Source: Neoceratodus forsteri (Eukaryota; Chordata; Ceratodontiformes; Ceratodontidae). Taken from it: a stretch of 64,000 nucleotides of DNA. The stretch lies in the NCBI GenBank assembly GCA_016271365.2, contig CM057456.1, positions 1,393,159,501-1,393,223,500 on the forward strand, given 5' to 3'. Both the position numbers and the translations under genes were made by a program. The notes under the pieces were generated by a model. That model saw only the letters and a program-made list of their open reading frames with translations, was not told where the DNA came from and searched no databases. This document shows positions 1 through 11,200 of this stretch, piece by piece (within the stretch, counting starts at the first letter, position 1; every line of letters begins with the position of its first letter).

Positions 1-1110
1 TCCTACCCTCTCCACATTGACATTGTCTCCAAATCAGCAAACAGAAAGATCGGGCAGCCCTATATGCATAGGCACTGTCTCACAAAAGATGCCATCAAAC
101 TTGCCTTAACTAGCTCAGTCTTCTCCGTAATCAACTACGGTCTTTTTATCTATAGCACAGTCTCCGACTTAGCCCTAAAAAGAATACCCCAGACACTAAA
201 TAAAGCCTGTAGGCTACCCTTGGTAGTACCACGCCTTGCCCACACCTGCAATTTATGCTCTCTCACAGGACTTGGATAACAGAATTAGTTATCAGCTCTG
301 CCTCCTGGCCAAGAAGGCCACATTTGGCATGACCCCCACTGGAGATCAGACCCTGCTAACACCCACTGCCCCAACCAGCAGACTCAGGGGAACTCAGAAC
401 AATCCCTACCTGGTGCCATTCGATCGAACCTCACAGGGCCAGTGGTCCTTTGGATTCCGTGCTCCTAACCTGCTCAATTCCTTGCCCAGAGACCACCTTT
501 CAGAAACTAAGATAGGTCCATTTAAATCCAAGCTTCGCACCCACCTCTCTAGTCATAGGATGTGCACCTGCTGCCATTAGACCTGTTTTGTTACCGAGGC
601 CTCAGTCTCAGCCGCTCTAGCACTTTTACCCACATAAGCCCTGCTCTTCTGCATTTAATCACACTCTTCCAACTTCCCTTATTCTTGAGCCACCTTCCCC
701 CATCATTGCCCCTCTACCTTCACTCTCTACGCTGCTGCCATCCCCCTTCTTACTCAATTTCCCCTCTTCCCCCTACCTTACTTCCTCTCCCCTCTCCTTC
801 CATGACAATGGGTCCCGCCCTGCCTGTCCCTTGCTCCTTCACACACCCACTCCTCCTATTGTCCACTAGTACTCTTAGGCATGTGCTTGTTTGACTGTAA
901 CCTATTTGATTGCATTCTTTTTGTATTTCCTTTCCTTATAGGTACAGTATATTAGCCTCCTCATGTTTGGTTATTTGTATTTTCCTAATCAATATTCTGT
1001 GCAATACTTATTGAACCTTTGTATATTGTATTTGTCTGACGTGGAACCTTTGTAATCGAACTCTTAGCTCAAAGGTTGAAATCCGAGACTTGAATAAATA
1101 AAATAAATAA
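1..1110 (+). mobile_element. 3' end of a CR1/L2-like LINE, cut by the window edge
   Basis: This is the C-terminal end of a non-LTR retrotransposon ORF2 plus its 3' UTR. Positions 64-580 read, with one frame change near 270, as the region after the reverse transcriptase: a VINYG-type motif, then a NKACRL/VPR stretch, then a block ending in NSLPRDHL and FKSKLRTHL. That last block is the usual LINE terminus (ALPxxLR...FKxxLKTHLF). After the stop come a C/T-rich 3' UTR (about 600-850) and a tail with a CCTTTGT...CTCAAAGG potential stem, ending in aataaataaaataaataaa at about 1085-1106. The same tail is seen at 29490-29860 (minus) and 55559-55623. The frame is broken, so it is a dead copy. The exact clade (CR1, L2 or relative) is not certain. 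Confidence 0.75.
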
Positions 1111-3050
1111 ATAAAAAATGACACAACGGTGGTGGGAAGAACTAAGCTTGAAGATGATCAGTGGTTGTGTACAGTGGAACTGCCCATGTGAGGATGTGAA
1201 CTGAATACCAATAGTAGAAGTATGGTTACAGGTAGGTAACCTTATTTCAGAGTACTTATTGTTTGTGTAACCTGCTGTAGTTTATTAGAAAAAGATCTGT
1301 ATTTTTTTTTTTTTTTTTTTTTACTAATTTTACATACTTTGGAACAAAGTTTAGACCATTTTATAACAAAGTGTTTTTATCAGTACTGCATTTAAGTTGA
1401 AACTAATTCTAATTCATCAGTCCTTGTATGTGAAAAAGGAAGACTACTCATTTAACAGAATGTGTTCATATGTGTAACCCTGGTACCAGGTATCTGAAGG
1501 TCTACACTACCCCTGCCTTGTAGGCCTAACCAAGGTTGAGGGGCCTAGGTCCATACTTTAACCTGTCTTTTTTTCCCCCCAGATATAACATTGTGTGGTG
1601 CCTCCACCCAGAGTATACTTTTCAGTGGGCTACCTTTAACTGGGTACAACCCTCTGGGATGCTGTACCCACCCACATTACCACAATGCCACCCTGAGCAT
1701 GACCTATTAAACATTTCCCCACAATTCAAACATAGTTGTAATTCTGGACTCTATAATAATATGCTCACGAGACAGGATTATGCAAAAACAACAACAATTT
1801 ATTTATATAGGAAAGGGCTAGGTCAGGTGAATGGGAGTAGAGGTCAAGTTATTTACAAGATTTACATTTGGATTTGGTAGTTGGTTTTAGGGTTTAAATT
1901 TGGCATAAATCACAGTGACCCTTTAGCACTGTACCTTTAAGCATCAATCACAGTAGTACCCACAAACCACTGAGGTAGTCAGATCCCTGGCTAGCTGCAA
2001 TTACGAAGTTAACACAGTTGTTAGAAAACAGCAGCAAATACCCACACTGGTACCAGTCCCCAAATTGTATAAGACCCCGCAGTCTCACACATTAACCTGG
2101 GTACCCAGTAACTAAAGTTCTTAAGGTGCAGGCCTGTTGTTTGGTGCAGCTGTTTTTGGCTGGCTGGAGGGGGCCCTTGCAGAAACAAGAAGAATATCTT
2201 TCCATTATACTCTTGAACACACACTAAATGCAGCCTGCTGAACTTGGCAACTCTGACCTATTCACAAGTCCCTTTCCTCGGTACAGGGCTGGACCCTGTA
2301 TATTTACAGATTGGGAGCCATCATAGGTAGGTCAGGATTAGTCTGTGCAAAGTAGAAATTAGTGCTTTCAGCAGGCAGACTCTGACTCTGGCGGTCAAGA
2401 TGCAGGCAAGCTAACAGCTAGCCACCTATACTGACTGCAAGATCTTAAGTTTTACAGATAGAAGACTACATTTTAACTTCTGAAGGCAGTGCCCCTTTCT
2501 GGGCTGAAACCACTTTACTGGATAACCAGGCTGGGACCCGGGCCGGCACGTTTCAACCCCATTTCCGAGCTATAGCCCCCAGGGAAATCGCATATGGCAG
2601 CACCCTAGGTGGCACTCTACCAGGCTGTGTCCCAAGCCTAATCTGATGGACATGTTGCATTCAGCACATTTATCAAATCAGCACATTCACACATTTCAGA
2701 CGATGCATTAGATAGTCACAGTTTCTTTTCCATGTGCCCCATGTGGCAGACATTACCCTTTGCTAGTTGGGCGAGAACTTTAGAGCCAGTGGTGCACTCC
2801 CAAGCATTTTAGTGATGAGCACCCACACTCTGCACAGCAGAGTGCACAACCAGAGCTCAAGTGATTCTTTGTATGTGTGTTCTACCAAGCACCTTTGACC
2901 CTGGGACACTCCTGGCTGAAGGTAGTATGGTGCTGTTAAATTACTCTGACATCATTTTCTGTATTTTTTTAAATTAGTATTTTAAACCAGTGGGAATTTT
3001 TTCTGTTTTTTCCTGCATGATCTAGCTGTTAAAAGTATTGTTTTTTCTAT
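1111..3050. other. No gene; unassigned sequence
   Basis: I see no coding sequence with a recognisable domain. There is a poly-T run at about 1302-1322. From about 1480 to 2640 the sequence is more GC-balanced, with a low-complexity stretch (aaaacaacaacaatttattta near 1785). It could be part of an unrecognised LTR or DNA transposon, but I found no paired ends to support that. The ORFs of 60-115 codons here look like chance. Confidence 0.5.
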
Positions 3051-3054
3051 ACAA

Positions 3055-3150
3055 CTGCCATTAGGCTTCTGACGAAGGACTGGTTGGTCCGAAAGCTAGA
3101 GCACTTTGTTCTTGTTGTTACACCTATGTTGGTCCATTAAAAGGTATCAA
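3055..3150 (+). repeat. Retroelement tail with a hammerhead-like core
   Basis: CTGACGA (3069-3075) is followed by a short stem (GGAC 3077-3080 with GTCC 3087-3090, six-base loop) and GAAA (3091-3094). That order, CUGANGA, stem II, GAAA, is the conserved core of a hammerhead ribozyme, as found in Penelope-like elements and some SINE/LINE tails. The NUH cleavage site and a closing stem I are not clear, so it is probably degenerate or a look-alike. The tail ends in a ccattaaaaggtatcaaat sequence, which looks like a retroelement 3' end. Confidence 0.4.
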
Positions 3151-3582
3151 ATCATTTGCGCATGAAGGGAGCCCACCAGCCTGCCTAAATGCTGGCGGTT
3201 CTCGATCCTGCTCCGCGAGCCCCATAGGGGCCAAAGTGGCACTGGAGCAACTCAGGTAACTTGGGAGAACATACCGGACCTGGGCTGTGACAGTGAGGAT
3301 GAAGAGCACATCAGGGACTGCCTACAAGCATCGGAAGGCTGAGAGGAGGCGCCTCAGAGACAGGAGCAAAACTGGGAAAAACAGGCCACAAAGTAAGCCC
3401 CCCCATTTTGGGGGGGGGTTTACACATGGTCTTAAATTATATGATTGGGTAAACCAGAGTGTAGCCATTATGGCAGCATAGCATTAGGTTGGCTTTGGTT
3501 CTGCAAGCATTTCATGTTGAGACACTGGAAAAAAGAGCTGCACCAATTGAGGATCGGGTTCTCAGTGATAACAGTAATAATA
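3151..3582. other. Unassigned; small lysine/arginine-rich ORF of doubtful status
   Basis: A 64-codon ORF at 3287-3481 (+) begins with a basic segment containing SGTAYKHRKAERRR. This faintly resembles the basic N-termini of some hAT-type transposase proteins, but there is no further domain and no similar neighbour. I do not assign a function. A poly-G run (ggggggggg) lies near 3409-3418. Confidence 0.25.
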
Positions 3583-3874
3583 CACAACAGAAAGTCACGG
3601 AACTCCTCCCAGCTTTCAAAAAAACTGATGTCCAAGGCAAAAAGTAAATGCAACTGACTATTACAGTTTATTTACTGAGCAGCAAAAAAGTGCTAACGTT
3701 TCACCTGTTAGGCTTTTCTTTGAAAAAGCCTAACAGGTCGATAACACCCTCACGTTGCTAACTATTCTGCATTTGCTGCTCAGTAAATAAACTGTAATAG
3801 TCTGTTGCTTTACTTTTTGCCTTGGACATTAGTTTTTTTTAAAGCTGTGGGGAGTTCCATGACTTTCTGTTGTG
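3583..3874. repeat. Fold-back element with about 103-bp arms
   Basis: The left arm (3583-3685) and right arm (3772-3874) are imperfect reverse complements. Both contain the ttactgagcagcaaa / tttgctgctcagtaa end and the cacaacagaaagtc / gactttctgttgtg end. The spacer holds a second, nearly perfect hairpin at 3703-3738 (acctgttaggc / gcctaacaggt). The sequence gcatttcatgttgag just outside the left arm recurs as gcatttcatattgag at the right edge. The whole could fold into a cruciform. It is most likely a MITE or fold-back transposon, or an inverted duplication. Confidence 0.75.
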
Positions 3875-4874
3875 CATTTCATATTGAGCACCATGTTCTG
3901 AATGCCTACTCTCAACTCTGGGAATAGCGTGCATTGCAGAAGTGCAGGAAAATCTTTAGCCACAGTATCTTGCTCTTCTCTAGGGCTTAAAAAGTACAGT
4001 AGAAGCATTCAGCAAACAAGTGCACATGATGGGCAGGTTGCTTATATATACCATTGGGGTGGGGATGCCAGAGTACAGATGCTGAAGTAATAACCTGCGA
4101 TGTGTACAGTTATACAAAGCTTCAAAGGCCATAAAGGGCTGTTGTGGCCTCATGGAAGGGTGAATACAGTACATCTGCTTGGGATCAGCTCCATCTCGAA
4201 AAAGAATAACCCCTGCAGTTTGCTAGATGAAAAGGATGTCACCAATGTCCTTGTGCTTTTCACACACTATGTTTTATATATTTTATTTGCAAAACTTTAA
4301 AGCAAAAAAAATAATTTCATCTGTTGGCACGTGTTAAGGTGATGTGGCAAGATGACTCCATCATGACAGGGCAGCACCGTGGCACTGAAATGGGACAGTG
4401 TGTGCCCCCCTTACCATGTGCATGTGATCAGTTGAAGTCTAGCATAGACTTCTGTAGCCCACTGTGTCCAAGCTCCATCCCCAGTGCTACTGCATCCCAT
4501 GTCTGTGGCCACAAAACTTCCTGGAGAATACCAGAAGGGCTGGAACTGCAGACCAGGAGCAGAGTTTTCAAAGGATTCATAAGTGCACACGTGTGGCTGA
4601 AAATGTTGCACAAGGGAGAGGCAGTTTCTTCCTCATCAGCTCCATTGTGAAAGAGGTTGCCGGTTTACGACAGTCTGCACACACTTTTATGTGCAGCTGT
4701 GCCAGACTGCTTCATGTGGTATTGCCAGGTGTAGCATTCCTCCACACCTGCACCTGATGGGACAATGCTGCCTGTATGTGCAAAACACAGAAAATAGCAT
4801 TTTAGCCAATGGCAAGTTGCACACTCAGATTTAGTCTCTGAGATGGACCATACCCTTTGAAAATCAGGCATCAG
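3875..4874. other. No gene seen
   Basis: About 1 kb of ordinary, non-repetitive sequence. The ORFs on both strands overlap one another and carry no recognisable domain. It directly precedes the left target duplication of the L1 element. Confidence 0.5.
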
Positions 4875-5438
4875 GAGTGCCCAAAATCCGGAGGATGGGG
4901 TGGTTGGAGGAAGTACACGATGAGTTCTGCATAGAGGCAGCTCTCTTCTCAGTCCCGGTGCACCTGATTAAACATGGTGAAATACAGCAGTAAGCTATGC
5001 TTTTCCTTGTTTTCAGTGGCACCACTCATCAAACAGAACTAGTGGGCACCTTTCTACTGAATCTCATCAGACTTTAGTAGGAGCGGGCACTCCTTCCATC
5101 CCTCCCCACTCACAAGAGCCTAAGTGGCACAAGCCCACCTCCCCACTGAACTCATCACCAGATAATGCAGCAGCAGAGAATGTGTCGACCAAGCCGGACA
5201 GGTTCTTTACAGAACTCACTATGATTAAAATAGCTCTGGTGGACATGGCCACGGATTTCAGGGCATTCAAGCCAGCCTTGGAATCCCTAAATGTATGGGT
5301 AACAGATACAGAAATGAGGATCAGCTCCTTTGAGGACAAGCAGGATATGGACAATGCCATTATATCAGCATTGAGAAGGAAAGTGAGCAAACTTGAGGAC
5401 AGAATCGAGGACCAGGAGGGGCACAGCTTGAGAAACAA

Positions 5439-6873
5439 TTAAGGCACAAACTGGAAGCTCTCGGCAGAAAAAATAATAAAATTTACAAGGTATTCTCGTC
5501 ATATCCAACCTTTATTAGACAGGGCATGGCACTAAGCCCCAGCCCTTCGCCTCATACACAGGGGACTTCATCAGGGGATGTGGCTTAGCTGTAATAGCTG
5601 ACTGATTTATAAGACTCCCAATTAACAGTATAACAGCATTAAATCAGTTCAGCTGTCCATAGCGCAGCAGCTTTAACAACTCAGTTACTATTTAGAATAA
5701 CACAAGCTCCAGGTCAGTGACAAGCAATAAAAAAGAAACACCCAAACATGCCTAATGAAAACACAATCCTAAACCATGGAACTTGTGTGAAACAGATTGA
5801 GCAAGAGTTTAAATTAAAACATACGCAGCTGAATTAGACTGTGAAAATTCAGAGAAGACAATAAGCTTTCAATACAATAACAATGTGTATTCACAGTGAT
5901 TTAACATATCACATAGCAATGCTCCTCAATTCACCTACGTTTCTTTAGTGGCACACTTTTCATTGAGATTGTGTTGTATCTACTAATTTAAAAAAAGACA
6001 CTCAACAATGCACTTATGCTGTCATATGAAACAGTTATCATTAGAGAATAGAAGGAAGCAGCTGAGGGGGAAAGAATGAAAGGAAAAGGAAAACATATAC
6101 TGGCATTAATCTCAGTAGATTTAAAATGTTTGTATATAAATTCGAGATTAGGCTCATGTAGACTTTAAACACATTTAGATATTGTATTAAACCTGAATAA
6201 GGTCCAGTTAGTAAGAAGGACTGAATAACTGAGGGCTGTATTAACAACGCCTGGTCCAAAATAGAAATTAATTGAAGTTCAACCTCACAAATGCATAACG
6301 CAATGGAGCCTTAAATATGCATACATCCTTCTAAGTTTATTGATTATAAATTGCATGAGTTCATAGGGGCTAAAAAACACATCCATTGATCTGGAATGGC
6401 AAAATAACAAAGTGAACCAATCTCTACTCCATATGTAATGTAAAAAGCAGTCCAGAACGTATTCAAAATCAGAAACATCCAAACCAAGAAGTAGGAAACC
6501 AGGTAAAGGAAGGAAAGGGGCTGGGTGTAGAGGGGAAAAAAAGAGGGTTTTTTTGTATTAAGTATCAAAGGTCTTTGAAGTACTAAGAGGGAGCTGTCAG
6601 ATTAATTACACTCTCCTGAAATTGAGAGCATAGGTGCATATGTGTAAGAGAGATTGCCTTGTTTATCAGTATCAATGAAAAGGCGAAAAGAAAAAATATA
6701 ACATAATTTTGTGTTGAAATGCAGAAGTCTCCATAATACTATAAGGAAGCTGTCAAATTAATGATGCTCACCTACAGATACAAGCATGAGTACTTTATGA
6801 AAGGTGCTTATATGCAAGACAATAAGCATTTGCTTCTCAATACCAAAAGGAAAAAGAATTCAGAAAAGGATGA
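5439..6873 (-). mobile_element. Minus-strand retroelement 3' region nested in L1 ORF1
   Basis: The insertion splits ORF1 exactly between LRNN and NNLVLVG. It is flanked by near-identical 11-mers, ttgagaaacaa (5428-5438) and ttgaaaaacaa (6874-6884), a plausible target duplication. Read on the minus strand, its end contains CTGATGA (complement of 5568-5574) and a GAAG about 20 bases later, followed by a ctggggctta...ctaataaagg tail. This is the layout of Penelope-like and related 3' ends with a hammerhead-like motif. The remaining 1.3 kb is AT-rich and has no recognisable ORF, so it is a truncated or non-autonomous copy. Class assignment is tentative; insertion after the L1 is well supported. 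Confidence 0.6.
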
Positions 6874-6874
6874 T

Positions 6875-6988
6875 TGAAAAACAACCTTGTCCTTGTTGGA
6901 ATCCTGGAGAAGGCAGAGGGACAGAGCACACTGAAAAACAACCTGGTCCTTGTTGGGATCCTGGAGAAGGCAGAGGGACAGATCACAC
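6875..6988 (+). repeat. 57-bp in-frame tandem duplication in L1 ORF1
   Basis: Two copies, 6875-6931 and 6932-6988, each begin tgaaaaacaacct and run through ggagaaggcagagggacag. They differ at only a few bases. The 57-bp period equals 19 codons, so it would have kept frame. It starts at the right-hand edge of the nested insertion. Confidence 0.9.
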
Positions 6989-8270
6989 TTTGCTTTGTCC
7001 AGAAGTTACATCAAACCACAGCGGAACAACCTGAGAATGGCACAGAGTACTGTATCTGCTTGAGAGGGCTCACCGACCCCTCCCACCCCAGCTCCTGCCA
7101 GGAGAACGACCCCGTGCCATCATCCTGAGATGTTTGAACTATCAGGATAAACTACATAAAGAAACTCAGTATTTTAAGTGACTTTTTACTCCTGCAGTTC
7201 GGGATAAACAGTTGGCATGTAAGAACATTAAAAAAGCCCTGCCCAGTGCTCAGATCAAATTCAAAATGCTTCATCCGGTCCATCTTGTAATCACAACTGC
7301 TCAAGGGACTCAGACATTCGCCAGTGCCGACATCGCCTGTAAAGAGTTACCAAAACTTTTCCCTCAGAACCCTCCATCTACCCAGAAAGTGACTGCAAAT
7401 AAAAAGGGAGCAGGCCTACTGTTGAACAAGTCTGGTCTATTCAACACAATGGAGTTTAATTAAACATGGTGCAAGCTTACAAACTTCTCCTCAGGTATGT
7501 AATAAAGAATTGTGTAAGAGATGGGATTTTAATATGCTCTGAGCATGGGAATTTATTCTCCCAGAGCCAGGTATAGGCTGTGACCATGTTTCTTCCTTCA
7601 CCACCCGCTTCAGCATGGCACTCATACCATGACTGTTTTTCATCCGCATCCTTACCTAGGAACCATAAACTCCTTCCAGTTCCCTCCCTGTCACTTCTTT
7701 CTCCTGCCACTGCCAACTGACTGATTAACTGCAGTAAGGCTTGAAAAGCTGTCAAAGGATGACAGATGCTAAATGACAACTACTCCACCCTGACAACATC
7801 CACCTGCACAGGATTGGCTCCTGATGCTGCTAAGTGACCACGCCGCTCGATGGCTGGATGCCTGTTTGAACATGCTAACTATGTTAAACCCACACAGTCG
7901 CAGGATCACACAACCTCGCAGGGTAGCTGCCTGATCCTCCTCGACGACTCCAGGATTCTGCGCTACTCAATCCAGTGTTGATCACAGAACATCATGGGGA
8001 CATGGAACTGACTCACTGAAGCAGTGAGTGCAGGCAGTTTCCAATATAAATTAAAGTGAACTCTTAATTGGTGACACACAACCTGGATTTGCTAAAGTAC
8101 ATGGGCTTTGTGCGTACATAAAATCTGATTGGCTGGCTACATCCAGCATTTCAGAGGGCCAGTTCTAGTAAAAACAACCCATATTGGCTCTGGGGGATTA
8201 AGGCATGGGGGGGGGTAGTAAATCATACTCTGTCTCCACTAGACACTTACATTAAGACCTCTAACTATGG

Positions 8271-11200
8271 TTAATGAGAAGTACCAAATAACCATGTGGA
8301 ATGTTAAGGGGGCCCAAACAAAAGAAAAATGATACCAGATCTTGTGACACCTCAAGACTCTTGGTACAAGTATTACCTTCCCTCAAGAGACACTCACCAA
8401 AACAGGTCAAGGCAACCTTTGGAGGTAGGAATGGGTGGGTCAGGTATTCATCATGGGTGATAATAAGATATGGCATCACCATCCTAATTCATATAAACAC
8501 CCTTTTCAGGTCAGGGAACAAGTTCAGGGCCCTGAAAGACACTATATTATTGTCAAGGACACACTAGGGAGATGGAACACTATACCAGCCTCAGTCTATG
8601 GACTGAACAAAGAGGACGCCCCCTTCTTTACATCCTTCCTCACTGAGCTAGCAAATTCACCAACACCCTTATGATCATTGCTGAGATTGGAATCTTGTTC
8701 AGTACTCTCACATAGATAAAGCAGGCTCTGCTTGAATTGCTTTAACACCTAGCCAATCAGCATGCCAGGAACTCCAGGACATTCTGGGACTAATTGAACT
8801 CTGGAGGCTCCTTTGTTTGGACACCAAGGAATACACCTATGCTTCCCCTGCTTGTAAATCAAGCTTCTGTAAGTACACCTCAAAAGTACAGAATGTCTAG
8901 AGGAGGTAAGTTATGAAATTCTCCCAAGTGTGGTCTCGGATTACTTGCTAGTGCTACTGGTTCTACAACCTAAGGACAACACAGACAGTGACAAAGCATG
9001 GTGAATTATTAACCTGTTTAAAGACCCTGAAACCCTAAATCTAATTAAAGAAAGGGCCCCACAGTTTTTTCCCGAAAATCAGCACTCTGTTACAAAACAA
9101 GCTAGCATTTGGGGTGCCTTTAAATGCATACTGTGGGGAGAGTTTATTAGACTGGTTACCACATGAAAGAGAAAAAGAGAAGCGGAAAGCTCCCGCCTGC
9201 TACAAGAGATTAGACATAGGGAAGTGCACGTTTCAAACTCCTCACCTGAAGGGAATGGCTTCAATTCAACACATACAGAGCTCTGTGTGAGGAGATTGAG
9301 GAGATCCTCAGAGAGCAGGTGGAACATGCCATCTTCAGGGACAATATGAAGTATATACTGTAGATCAAGGGGAGAAAGCAGGTAGGTTTCTGGCCATGAG
9401 ACTTAGACAGCGGGAAATGTCCAGGGTTATCAAAGGGACACACATCTCTGCCCATGAACCTCTGCTTACAAAACCAAGAGACATGGCACATGCCTTTGGG
9501 AGCTATTTATATGCCACAGAATTCCCTAGCACACTCTGCGATATTCAGACATTCCTTACTAATGCCAGCCTCCCCAAACTATTCCCTGACCACACTGTAC
9601 TTTTAGAGGGAAGACATCTTAGAAACAGAAGTGATCCAGGCAATGCAAAGCCTAACCACGGATAAGGCCCTGGGTCCTGACAACTTCTCACCAAACCTGT
9701 AGCTCTGAGGAATGAATTAGCTCCACACATGAGCAATCTTTTTGCAAAAGCAAAATCCTCCTTTTGCCTAGGCCGTTCCCTGCGGGAAGCCTATATAACA
9801 CTCATTCCAAAGTCTGACAAAGACCCAGCACACTTGCCAAACTACAGTACAGGCCAGTTTCCTTTCTAAACCTAGATATCAAAATTCAGTTCAATTCAAT
9901 TCACTTTATTTACTAGGTAAGAACACTTGGCCAAGGCCCGTTTTCAGGATCGACCCGAAGCTTCATACAAACAGAAGCTAAGATGTTATACACAAAATAC
10001 AAACAATATAAAATAATAAACAATACAATACAAATTCAAATACAAATATTTAAAAACAATTACATAATGCAAAAGATTGCAAATAACTATGCAAAGTTTT
10101 TTTAAATAGTTTGTGTGTTGGAACATTCATGCAGTTTCTAGACAAAGTGCCAGCTAATAGGGTTAGCAAGGTCTGGTTCACACTGATAGGCCCCGAGCAG
10201 GTGGGCATCATGCAAGGGAGACTCTCCACTGACCACTTATGGAACGTGGCCTACATCCTCTTAGCGGTCAGGAGCCTGAAGGTGCCACCTGTGTTCATGT
10301 CCCTGGATGCAGAGAAGGCATTTATTAAGGTGTCTTGGGACTTCTTTACCCATACTCTTAAGGAATTTGGGTTCCTGGATGTCTTTCTTGTATGCCTAAA
10401 ACTATTGTACTCACATCCTTCTACCAAGACTGATTGCAGTGGTGTCCATGTAACAATTCTCACTGGAAGAGGGCAAAAGACTGGGCTGTCCACTCTCACC
10501 CTACCTATTCAATCTGTACCTCGAGCCCCTCACCAGGACACTCCTAGCTAATGATGAAATTATGGGAATCCGAGTTGGGTCACAACACTACAGGATCTCC
10601 GTCTATGCAGATAATATCCTCCTACATCTACAAAACCAAGAACAATCCATCCATGCACACCTGAATAAATTTGGCCATTGACAGGCTATAAACTGAACAT
10701 CTCCAAAACCCGAAGCATTCCCCTCAACCACCACACTCATAAGGCCAACATAATAATGCATGGGGGCTGGGAGAGCACATAGTCTCAGAGGCATTAAATA
10801 CCCAGGGATCATGGTGGCAGGGGCCTCGAGTTATGTTCACCAAAGATCTAACCAGCCTCCAGCAGGAACTCAAACAGGACTTGCAGAAATGGACAGGCCT
10901 TCCCATGTCCCTGTGGGCCAGAATAAACGTAATCAAAATAAATGTGTTGCTATGATTGTTATTTCCTAGTACCAGTAGTATGTTAACTCAGGTTATCCTC
11001 ATAACACTGGTTTTCCCAACTCAGATCCACCCTCACAACATTCCTGTGGAATGGACGGGCCCCCAGAAGAGCATACAGTAAGCTCACACACCAAAAGGAC
11101 AAGGGAGGACTTCAGTTCCCTGACATGAAACTCTACTATCTAGCAACCAAAGTGAGCCAGTTCCTATGGTGGAAAACAGAAGCAGGGGAACACCCCACAG

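Larger units (their letters stand above)
5182..7463 (+). pseudogene. L1 ORF1 (RNA-binding coiled-coil protein), interrupted
   Basis: In L1 elements ORF1p binds the element RNA and forms trimers through a coiled coil. Here 5182-5442 encodes the coiled-coil end, with FEDKQDMDNAIIS and VSKLEDRIEDQE followed by LRNN. The reading resumes after a 1,435-bp insertion at about 6884 with NNLVLVGILEKAEG, which matches the L1 pattern RRNNLRxxGxPE that starts the RNA-recognition region. A further stretch at 7212-7400 (IKKALPSAQIKFKML, then FASADIACKELPK) corresponds to the C-terminal domain. A 57-bp in-frame tandem duplication lies at 6875-6988. Stops occur at about 7126 and later. ORF1 is therefore broken by an insertion, a duplication and frameshifts. 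Domain assignment rests on pattern recognition only. Confidence 0.75.

Noticed and set aside
3287..3481. A host zinc-finger or hAT-type transposase exon
   Set aside because: Only a short basic segment resembles such proteins. There is no zinc-binding pattern, and splice sites are unconvincing.
5439..6873. A protein-coding gene on the minus strand
   Set aside because: The ORFs are short, AT-rich and hydrophobic by composition only, and the segment is an insertion with target duplication.
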